This document shows, piece after piece, positions 1 through 9,915 of a DNA stretch of 64,000 nt. Both the position numbers and the translations under genes were made by a program. The notes under the pieces were generated by a model that worked only from the letters and a program-made list of their open reading frames with translations, did not search any database and was not told where the DNA came from. Origin of the DNA: Eremothecium cymbalariae DBVPG#7215 (lineage: Eukaryota > Ascomycota > Saccharomycetes > Saccharomycetales > Saccharomycetaceae); NCBI RefSeq assembly GCF_000235365.1, contig NC_016455.1, positions 916,089 to 980,088 on the forward strand, read 5' to 3'. Positions within the stretch are counted from its first letter, which is position 1; the number at the start of each line of letters is the position of its first letter.

Positions 1-2
1 AA

Positions 3-3000
3 GAAGGTATTATCACAATCCGAAGGATTGTGAACGGGAATGTGCCCCGACAGTTCCCGGATGAGTTCATCCAAACATGTAAAGACCTAAATATCACAGA
101 CTGTATCTCAAAGGCAGCGTTATCACTCAGAACTACTCTTTCGTCTCACTCTTGTCATTTAATGAAGGAATTAGCACTTAAATTGGGTGCACGGTTAGAT
201 CCTTTAGTTGACTCTTTATTTATTCCATTGCGCTCTTTGTTGTCAGCAACGAAAAAGATTGCATCGCAGACTGCGTTCGCTACTGCTGTCATTATTCTGA
301 GCAATGCCCCATACCACAATAGACTATTCCAACAGTGCCTGTCTCTTTCACGCGACAAAAACGTATCGCCCAGAAATTTTGCTGCTGTATTCCTCAGGGT
401 ATACATTATCAGATTTCATAAACGGCTAGAGCACTCTGTCCTGATTATTGAGGAATGGTTACATAAAGGTTTGTCCGACCCACAGACACAGGTGCGCGAA
501 ACTATGCGAGTCACGTTTTGGTACTGGTACTCGGCTAACCCACTTAGCGCTAAAAAGGTGTTGGATTCCCTACCCCACCAGATGAAACGAGCCATTGAAC
601 ATGCAATACCAGCCCATTTGAACATCGACTACCAAATGGCGCCGGCTGAAAGTTCCAACGAATCTTCGAGGAGATCTAGTCTTGGTGCACGGCGGTTTCC
701 AAGCTATGCGGCTCCGACACAATCCTCCAATCTTCAAAAGTTTGCGGCTAACGCGTTGGCCGGTATTAACGCAAGATCCATCTGTGATAGTAGCAAGCAC
801 TTAACGTCATATTCTTCTTTATCACTGGCCAAAAAATCGTTTTCTACAACACGCCATGACTCGGTATCCCCTAGAATTGTTTCAAACAGTTCTAATAATA
901 ATATGATGATGATGGCGGATGAGCATATCGATTTAACTGATGAGCTTACAACTAATCACTCCAATACTCTTGTAAAAAAGTATTTGAATGATGATCCTGT
1001 GGCTCTCAAGAAAAACGAACAAGAATCAATAGGGGAATTAGAAAGCATGTACTCCCATATTTCGTCCGATTTACTACAGGAAAGGCAACAGGGCTTACAG
1101 TTTCTACAAAATTTGTTATTAATGAAAACACCACTCGACTCGAATAGATTACAACCATTCTTGATCCAATTATCCATCCAATCTCCTAAAAGCTTTAAAA
1201 AATTGACGATTATTCCTTCTTTTCATTCATTAATTCCTTTAATTAATTTAGTGGAACTCTGTGCCATAAACGAAGTTGCAACCTCCACTATATTGGACGA
1301 ATTTCCAGCTGCTGAATTGATAAGAACAGTAATCACATCCTTTCAAACTTTTTTCCCTGATAATAACGACCAGTTGTTCCTATTCTACGTGAAATATAGA
1401 TCGGTGATTTTCAACTACTGCTTTGAAATATTGATTGATATCATTGACAATGGTTTCCGATTCTCAGATGATGACTCTTTATTCCATGATACGTGTGTTC
1501 ATGTATTTCAAGCTTGTGGAAACGACTTCAATATGGATAAATATTATTCTTTGATATCCATTCTTTATAATTTCAGTAAATCGCAATTTATTGAACTTCT
1601 TCGCGAGGCACCTGTTTCGAGTAAATTTAAAATCGCAAATGAGCTACAGAGACGCGATCCAACGTTTAATTTACATGCCATAATATCTAGAGAATCGACT
1701 GCAGAAGCTTCTAATGGTGGCATTAACACGGACAATGAAGGAAGTATGGATTCAGAATACGGGATTCAGAACACTCAAAACTTGTTAGAGATGACTATGG
1801 TCAATCATATTGAGCGAGATAGTGGTGAAAACGTAATTGAAGCCGGTAAAGCCAGCGTTGTTCAAAATGGTCACCGTAATCACTTAGCATCACATCCATT
1901 ACCACCACCAGCGATACTAGAGGAGAATAATAGGTACGATGATGAAACTGGAAGACTAATTGGAGATACTAATATCGCTCTTGCCAAAAATGGAGGAGGA
2001 AATAAACTCCAATCTACCCTTGGTGCTGGTGAAAAACTTTTTGAAGATTTGGAAGATGAGCATGGATTTACCAGTGTTGGAGGCTTAAAAGGGTTGACTG
2101 AGATGACAAAAGTTGTTAGTGTTTATCAAACTTTCGACAAAGAAGGTGATCTTGAAATGGCAGAAGAAGAAAAATTCAAAGATCCGGTGGATCAAGAAAA
2201 TCACGTCACAGGTTTGGATGATATATTCAAGGATGACAAACACGAACCAACTGTCAAATTTAACGATATTCCTCGAATAATCGATATTAATAGGAACTGG
2301 GATAGACAAGATGTAGATTCGCTTGTCGATACTAGCGGTAATATTACTAATAACGGGTTAGATGAAAACCATACCAATGGTAGTCATGGCGGTGTAGCTG
2401 AAATGGTAGAAAAGGAGATGGACAAATCTCCAAAGTTACCCCTAAACGAGGAGGATTCAAAGCTTCTATCTGATGGAATTACCGAAATGGAGATCAGAAA
2501 ACAGAATGATGATCCATTTGTAAAGCTTCCAAAGACTAATGAAGACTTGACAGTTAAGGGAGATCACAGTTTCATCTCTTCTAAAGCATATATTGATATA
2601 CTTTCTATCTTCCCTCCAGGCTCGCTATCAGCTTTCGAATTGGAACTTTTGAACGGGATGGATTTTTCAGATATGGATGTAGAGCACATTGAAGAGGCTA
2701 TTAACACTATCCAAAATAGCAAACCTAAAATTGCAGATATATCCTGTCTTGTTGGCGCACTATTTCATTACAACTCAAGTGCATTTATAACCTGGTTGAC
2801 CAAATATCAAGGTCTAAGGAGAATCTGGGAAATGATAACAGCATTTATGAACACCGGTGAAAGCACTTCGCAACTCTACAAATGTATCATACTATGTGCA
2901 GCATTGATCGTTGCCGATACTCAACTTCATGCTGATGTGTTGTCGAATTTAGATATAGATAACGTGTGGTCCATATTAACGTTGGAGATGTCGAAACTAT

Positions 3001-3413
3001 CCAGCTACGACAATACATTCTACGTGTCTTGCTGTGAATTCAGAGACCTCATTATTGAACACTACTCTAAAGGCTACCTTCAAAACTTGCTAGAAAACTG
3101 CATCAAAGACCTCAGTTCTTGTAACGAACGCATCAAAACAACATTCATCCTACAATCAATCGATAATGCCATCTCTCATATGGATACGATTTTGTCGTTA
3201 GACGTCCTGAGAAGTTTGTCCGGTTTCCTACAAAAGTTTGTCTCTAGCAGCTTCACCGAATGGAGATACCATTCTGTCAAGCTTCTATCACAGATATACC
3301 TGATTCTACTCTCGAGACACACACCAAGAGGATTCATTAAGTCTATGTTAAACATATTACAGCCTCATGAGTATGAACTGGTGAAGTCGTTCCACACGAT
3401 AGACCACGATTAA
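3..3413 (+). CDS. STU1: STU1, CLASP-family microtubule/kinetochore protein (5' end outside window)
   Basis: The frame is open to the left edge with no start codon, so the gene is 5'-truncated. The visible part encodes about 1,136 residues; S. cerevisiae Stu1 (YBL034C) has about 1,500. The first 200 residues are helical and HEAT/TOG-like (for example VRETMRVTFWYWYSANP), as in the CLASP tubulin-binding TOG2 domain. A Ser/Asn-rich linker with a poly-Met run and an acidic low-complexity region (about 540-830) follow, and then a helical C-terminal domain. Family role: binds the spindle and kinetochores and stabilises microtubules. The next gene is POL12, as in S. cerevisiae (YBL034C/YBL035C), which supports the call. 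The stop is TAA. Confidence 0.88.
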   Translation, partial: EGIITIRRIVNGNVPRQFPDEFIQTCKDLNITDCISKAALSLRTTLSSHSCHLMKELALKLGARLDPLVDSLFIPLRSLLSATKKIASQTAFATAVIILSNAPYHNRLFQQCLSLSRDKNVSPRNFAAVFLRVYIIRFHKRLEHSVLIIEEWLHKGLSDPQTQVRETMRVTFWYWYSANPLSAKKVLDSLPHQMKRAIEHAIPAHLNIDYQMAPAESSNESSRRSSLGARRFPSYAAPTQSSNLQKFAANALAGINARSICDSSKHLTSYSSLSLAKKSFSTTRHDSVSPRIVSNSSNNNMMMMADEHIDLTDELTTNHSNTLVKKYLNDDPVALKKNEQESIGELESMYSHISSDLLQERQQGLQFLQNLLLMKTPLDSNRLQPFLIQLSIQSPKSFKKLTIIPSFHSLIPLINLVELCAINEVATSTILDEFPAAELIRTVITSFQTFFPDNNDQLFLFYVKYRSVIFNYCFEILIDIIDNGFRFSDDDSLFHDTCVHVFQACGNDFNMDKYYSLISILYNFSKSQFIELLREAPVSSKFKIANELQRRDPTFNLHAIISRESTAEASNGGINTDNEGSMDSEYGIQNTQNLLEMTMVNHIERDSGENVIEAGKASVVQNGHRNHLASHPLPPPAILEENNRYDDETGRLIGDTNIALAKNGGGNKLQSTLGAGEKLFEDLEDEHGFTSVGGLKGLTEMTKVVSVYQTFDKEGDLEMAEEEKFKDPVDQENHVTGLDDIFKDDKHEPTVKFNDIPRIIDINRNWDRQDVDSLVDTSGNITNNGLDENHTNGSHGGVAEMVEKEMDKSPKLPLNEEDSKLLSDGITEMEIRKQNDDPFVKLPKTNEDLTVKGDHSFISSKAYIDILSIFPPGSLSAFELELLNGMDFSDMDVEHIEEAINTIQNSKPKIADISCLVGALFHYNSSAFITWLTKYQGLRRIWEMITAFMNTGESTSQLYKCIILCAALIVADTQLHADVLSNLDIDNVWSILTLEMSKLSSYDNTFYVSCCEFRDLIIEHYSKGYLQNLLENCIKDLSSCNERIKTTFILQSIDNAISHMDTILSLDVLRSLSGFLQKFVSSSFTEWRYHSVKLLSQIYLILLSRHTPRGFIKSMLNILQPHEYELVKSFHTIDHD

Positions 3414-3595
3414 AATCGGTTTTCGTATTTTTACGTGTTTCATGCGCGTTTCTTGGTCTCTCTTCTCTTCTCTCCTCTCTCTCTCCATTTGGTTCAACGA
3501 ATCGGGAGTCCAGTTATACATATTCATACTTATCACCCTACACATTATATACTGTTATTGATTTTTGCATAGTTTAATTGAGGCCAACTTTCAGC

Positions 3596-5554
3596 ATGAC
3601 AACCCAAAGTAAGTTGGTGACGAATTTTGGTCCGGAGGCTGATGATGTTAAAATCATTGGGATTTTAGAAAGCTATATGAAATTATATGCTTTATCTGTT
3701 GATGAGTTGTATATTAGGTGGGAACAATTCTCTTACCACAATCAGCACTTGTCTTTAAAATTAGATGAAAGCACTCTGCAAAATTTCAAGTTGTTCATTC
3801 AACAACAGATTGAGAAAAAGGGTAATATATCCCATGGATCGGTTAATTCTCCTGGTGCAAGCAATTCAGGAAGAAACCCTAATTTAGGGAAAAAGCCAAA
3901 GATGCTGCGTCCAACAGGTGGGACTGGGTTATTTGGGTTCGGAGGATCTCCAAATACTCCTGTAGTAAAGAAAAGGAAGCTAGAGGATAGAAGTTTTTTG
4001 AAGAATGAGTTGCAAGCTGATGGTTCGTCGCCAATTGTTGATACTAGATCATCGCCCATTTTCAATGGAGAAAATTCTTCTGCAGGTACACCATATTCTA
4101 TGAAGGAAACTGCGTTTCCAGATAAGATTATCGACACTCTAAATCCAGATTTGCCAATTGGCGAAGGTATTGACTTTAATAATGAAAGTAAGGTGAAGAT
4201 GGTACCACTGTATGATCAAAAAAAGTACAAGTACAGGACTATGAGACAAAATTTATTGGATTCTGCCGATGTATTGGATGAACAAATTAATATTTTTACA
4301 GATATTATTCAAGAACGTTATAACCTTGGAAATAGTGATCTTGGTGACCCTACAATTCAATCTCAATCCGCACTAATATGTACCGGTAGGATTGTACCTG
4401 ATACTCCGTGTGATGAGCGCTTAAATATGGATTCAGTGGCTATCGAAACTTCAAGATCTGCTGGTATTGGAAGGAGAATCAGACTGAATCTAGATGATGT
4501 CAAGGAATGTTCTCTGTTTCCTGGCCAACTTATTGCTCTGCGCGGTAAGAATGCGAATGGTGAGTATTTTAAAGTGGAGGAAATATTAGAACTGCCGTAC
4601 TTGGATTTTCCTGTTTCCAGCATTCAAGATATTCAAGAATCGCAGCTAACTTTAGACAGTCAAATGAAAATTGTCGTCACTTCAGGACCCTATACACCTA
4701 AAAATTCATTTGACTTTACTAATTTTTCTGAATTCGTTGAACGAATTAACACTAAAATCAAACCTCATGTCTTAATAATGTTTGGACCTTTTTTGGATAT
4801 ATCTCATCCTTTAATTAAAACAGGAGGAATTCCCAAATTCCCAAATCTGAAGTTCCAACCGCGCACAATGGATGAAATATTCTTAAAAGTTCTCGCGCCA
4901 ATCCTAAAGAACCTCAATCCTAAAATACAAGTCATTTTGATTCCATCAACCAAAGATGTACTTTCTAAGCATGTTTCATATCCACAAGATGCATTTTCTC
5001 GGCGTGAGTTGCAGTTACCAAAGAACTTCAAATGTGTAACTAATCCTGCCACATTTCAGTTAAATGAACTTTTTTTTGGTTGTTCTAATAATGATATCTT
5101 TAAGGATGTCAAAGAGATCCCTAAGGGGCCCAATACTCTATCGAAGAATAGACTTGATCGCGTTGCTGAGCATATTTTACAACAGCGCAGGTTTTATCCT
5201 TTGTTCCCCGGGAATATCAATACCTGCAAAACTTCAGATGATGGTACAAGAGAACACATCTCTGGAGCAGACTTAGAAGTGCCGTATCTGGGATTAACAG
5301 AATTTGTTGGTGACTTTATTCCTGATGTCATTATCATCCCATCTGAACTCACACACTTTGCTAGGGTAGTCAAAAATGTTGTATTTATTAATCCAGGTCC
5401 ATTCGTAAGGGCAGGCGGGTCCAGGGGAACGTATATACAAATTTCAATCAGCCCCCCGGATGTGGAAAATGGAAACGTAACAAAAGTTGCAGATAAAGAC
5501 ATTTACTTACACAATGTATGGAAACGAGCTAGAATAGATATATTAACAGCCTGA
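3596..5554 (+). CDS. POL12: POL12, B subunit of DNA polymerase alpha-primase
   Basis: The product has 652 residues (S. cerevisiae about 705). An N-terminal helical domain (begins MTTQSKLVTNFGPEADD) is followed by a Ser/Pro-rich linker. The C-terminal half holds the OB fold and inactive calcineurin-like phosphoesterase domain typical of polymerase B subunits (motifs KPHVLIMFGPF, VILIPSTKD, IIIPSELTHFARVV, HNVWKRARID at the end). The family protein tethers primase to polymerase alpha and is phosphorylated in the cell cycle. The ATG at 3596 was chosen because the six upstream in-frame codons begin with a TTG. The gap to STU1 is 182 bp and both genes run in the same direction. Confidence 0.95.
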   Translation: MTTQSKLVTNFGPEADDVKIIGILESYMKLYALSVDELYIRWEQFSYHNQHLSLKLDESTLQNFKLFIQQQIEKKGNISHGSVNSPGASNSGRNPNLGKKPKMLRPTGGTGLFGFGGSPNTPVVKKRKLEDRSFLKNELQADGSSPIVDTRSSPIFNGENSSAGTPYSMKETAFPDKIIDTLNPDLPIGEGIDFNNESKVKMVPLYDQKKYKYRTMRQNLLDSADVLDEQINIFTDIIQERYNLGNSDLGDPTIQSQSALICTGRIVPDTPCDERLNMDSVAIETSRSAGIGRRIRLNLDDVKECSLFPGQLIALRGKNANGEYFKVEEILELPYLDFPVSSIQDIQESQLTLDSQMKIVVTSGPYTPKNSFDFTNFSEFVERINTKIKPHVLIMFGPFLDISHPLIKTGGIPKFPNLKFQPRTMDEIFLKVLAPILKNLNPKIQVILIPSTKDVLSKHVSYPQDAFSRRELQLPKNFKCVTNPATFQLNELFFGCSNNDIFKDVKEIPKGPNTLSKNRLDRVAEHILQQRRFYPLFPGNINTCKTSDDGTREHISGADLEVPYLGLTEFVGDFIPDVIIIPSELTHFARVVKNVVFINPGPFVRAGGSRGTYIQISISPPDVENGNVTKVADKDIYLHNVWKRARIDILTA

Positions 5555-5868
5555 GCTACGTAAAGATTAATAGATTAGCACGAAAAAACATTTAGTCTAC
5601 TTGCTTGGATGGAATAAATCCCTGTTCTTTTTTTTACAATTTATATTGCACGTCGGAGTAGTATACTACAAATGAGTTTTAAAAATAACGTTCTTGCCTT
5701 AAGTATACAAATGAATGAAAAATTGGAGATCGAAAGAAGTAAACAAGTCAGCGAGCGCATGTGAAGAAATAAAAAATCCACATATTTTACGAAGAGGTGT
5801 TGATTTTAATACAGTTTAATATGTTACAACTCCATTGTTTCTCATTTTATATTCTGGTTGTGTCTTAA

Positions 5869-8549
5869 CTAAAACTTCTTTTTCAACAAATCCAATGGAG
5901 ACTTAATTTTAGGCTTCATTTTAACATCTGAATTCGATTCCTTCTTTAGTGGAGTAGATATTAATTTAGTAATGCTCTTTATAGAATTAGATTTTTTCCG
6001 TGTGACTAGGGATGATTTTTGGTTAACCTCCAAGAATTTTGGCTCTTTAACTGTGCCCCCTAATTGTGACTTAACAGGTGAAATATTATTCTGGGCCAAG
6101 GTAGGTACTTCAGGGAGATCTTTTACTGGAATTGGCAGTATAGGATGTTCATATTCTTCTACTGCTGGTAAGTTGGTTGAAGTTTGTGGGGTCTCTTCCA
6201 TAGCTCTCTCAACCTCATTTTGTAGCTCTCCCACAGGCGCACCATTCACTGATATTTTCATAGATGCCGTGCTATTCGATGACATGGTCGGCGTTGGATA
6301 GCCCTGCCTTTCATCAAAATTCTTTGAGGTTGGAATTTTTGAGGGTAAAGTAGCTCCTGCAACAGAGGAACCTAAAGAAATGGAAGAAGATGAGCGGTTT
6401 CCAGATGGGTTGACATTTACAGCTTTCAATGAGGAGTATGGTACGTCAGAATTTGGAGCTCTTTCAGCAACAAATATAGACGGCACAGCAGTTTTTGGAA
6501 CCGGCTCAGTAGTACTTGGAATCTGTTCAGCAGTTATCGGAACGGGCTCAGCAGTTCTTGGAACCGGCTCAGCAACCTGGGGCAAGAAAGGGTATCCTCT
6601 CTGTGATAAAGAACCTTCATCTGAAGCTGCAGTAATTCTAGCACCCGTTCCAAAGGGTAAGTGATCCCTATCAAGTCTCTGCTCGGATGTCTTCGTATCA
6701 TTAGCACCTGAAGCTGTAGTACCTGAATTTCTGGAAGATAACCCATCCATGTTATTTTCAGTTTCTTGAAGGATAGGAAATAGGTCAGTAATATTTTCTT
6801 TTTTTCAATTAGTTTGTCCTTAATTTTCCGAGAAGCGCTTCTTTTACCTGGTGAGTTCGGAGCTCTAAGAATCTTTGATAGTGTATAGTGAAATAGCATG
6901 CAGACATGTTCTGCAATCATGACATAAACAAAGATTAATTTCCAATCGTATCGAATAGGTGATTTCGCGTACCATTTTTCACGCTTATCCACCTTAGCAA
7001 ACCCAACTCCTGGTAGAGAGCTGTGTCTGTACATAATAACAATTGCTGGAGAGACTAAAGAAGCAACCCAAACAAGAAATTCTAGAACTGAATCCCAAGG
7101 AGACAAACATAATGGAACTAATTGCTCGCCGACTTCTCTAGCAGTTACTTTATTCCAGCCTGGAGCATTCTTCTTCAACGCTCTCCATATGTCAAACTTC
7201 GAGAAGATAGCATTGAAAACAACACATACTAGTGGGGCCAAGGGCCATATAGTTGAAAACATAACAACGTATCCAAATTGTATCACCAGCTTACGAATAT
7301 TATCATCAACATTAAAATTACCCCATGGTCCGTGAGCGTATTCTCTCACCTGCTCTACTATCTTTGAATCTTCTGGGTATTTTCGATTTACCAATGTAGA
7401 GGCCCTACTAAACTCAGAGGTAGCCCTCGACTGACCAGTAGCAATTGGTATTATCTTCGCCAAAATTAAAGGTAAGAAGTTCTCCAACACTAGTGCAACA
7501 ACCTGGTTCGTAACGGTAAAATAGAAGAACTGGGTTTGATAGCGCTGTGTGTTAATTTTGAAGTCTTCATTAATAACAGGAATATGGTATTTTTGAGAGT
7601 ATTTTGCAATTACATTCATCTGTGGATTTAATAAGTGACCCATAGGCAAATACACAAAGAGAGTAATTAGCAATGGCACATAACTAGTCAAAAATGTCAG
7701 GATAAAATTCTTTTCCACTTTGGATTTCTCAGGGTCTGGACTGTTTTCCCATGCAACTAACTTGTTTACAAACACGTTATAAAGCATCGTGAGCACTGGA
7801 ACATAAGCAGACAGCGCTAACACTGGAATTAGAGACAGAATAGAAGCCATTGAACCCTGGTATATTTGCGTAATATATATCTCCAAAAAAAAACACACAA
7901 ACTGAAAGCACATTAGACACACAGTAAATGTAGCTGCGATTGGAACAAAACACAACTTTTTGATAATTACACCCTTGGAATCTTCTAAGTGAATGGCAGC
8001 TTCATAGCCCAGTTTTCGGGAGTATTTAGGTTCAATAATTAACTTCCAAAATATTGCAAATGAAATTCCCCAGATCAAAAGCGTAATAGAGTACCCCATA
8101 TTAAACTCCCACGGAGTTTGTTTCGCAAAAATTCTGAACGCCAAACCAATTAGTCCCAATGGAACCAACCACGTTGTATACGTCTTCTGAAACGCAAAAT
8201 AAAGGGCCATCCTTGGACTCCGAGTAAGCGTTGCCAACTCTACCAAATCTCCAGTTTTGGGAAACACCCTCCGCTTTAGCATCACCTTATAAAGGAATGC
8301 CAACCTCTTAGACCTCTCAGACTCATACAATGGAATCACCTTTTGGACAAAATCGAACTTCTCCATATCATCTGGCAGATGCTCATCGACATCCCTTGCA
8401 AAGACATAAACGTTTTTAGCGCTTGTACCAGGTCGAACCTGGAACGGGATGCCCTTCTGGTTCAGCTCCTCAAGCAAAAGTCCCAACCCCCGCTTCTCAT
8501 ACGTGAGATCAATAACGAAATTCGCATCTAACTCAGATAGCGTCGTCAT
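5869..8549 (-). CDS. IST2: IST2, anoctamin-like ER-plasma membrane tether, reading frame broken once
   Basis: The N-terminal part (8549 down to about 6800) has the multi-spanning anoctamin/TMEM16 core with eight or so hydrophobic segments. The C-terminal part lies in another frame (about 6797 to 5869). It is a long disordered linker with AEPVP-type repeats that ends in a Lys-rich amphipathic tail (KSPLDLLKKKF), as in the Ist2 cortical sorting signal that binds plasma-membrane PI(4,5)P2. The frames join at a run of seven A (minus strand; 6799-6805). One more A, or a -1 slip at A-AAA-AAG, gives a continuous protein of about 893 residues (S. cerevisiae 946). Family role: ER-plasma membrane contact sites. 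The order POL12-IST2-YBL036C-APL3 fits the ancestral order. Function is certain; the state of the frame is not. Confidence 0.9.
6793..6809 (-). other. IST2: IST2 frame junction at an A-AAA-AAG heptamer
   Basis: Read on the minus strand, the zero-frame codons are gaA AAA AAG. A -1 slip here continues as GAA AAT ATT ACT and joins the anoctamin core to the linker and tail. No strong downstream stem-loop is apparent by eye. A one-base undercount of an A8 run would look the same. Confidence 0.6.
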
Positions 8550-9001
8550 CAGTTAAATTAGCAAATAGACTCCTTGCCCTTCTGAACAAGTATACCAACT
8601 CTTCTGGTAATAAGTATGTCGTGTCTTTTCCGCTTAATTGCCCAGTTATAAAAAATATCACTTGTATTTAATATAATTCAAACAATTTAATGCTTCACCC
8701 CCTTTCTGACTCGATCACTACTTACTTGCGGTCTGCTCGATGTATTTACAAACCAATCCGTAGTGATGGTATAAGTAATCAATTCTTATTTGAGAGCAAT
8801 AATCCAAAATAGGGGATTCCTGTTTTCAATATCTTCGTTTATCGTGATCTTTGATAGCGTATATATTTGACGACGTTTAAATTTCGTAGTCATGTGATCG
8901 TTAATTTGCAACAAGCGTTTGGCTCCTTGTGTGGATGTTCAGTAACACATTAAGATGAGCTAATATAAAGTGTTATTACAATATGCATTGGGGGTTGATA
9001 G

Positions 9002-9823
<822 letters not shown>

Positions 9824-9915
9824 TTGTCTTACGATGGTTAGTAGCTAAACCGTACTTTGTATATAGATTGCTGAGTATGCCACCATGTAACTCCCCTCCC
9901 TCCTCTGTAAGATAT

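Noticed and set aside
5869..6750. The IST2 linker and tail as a separate 293-residue gene.
   Set aside because: It lacks its own promoter space, is continuous with IST2 after a one-base change and ends in the Ist2 cortical signal.
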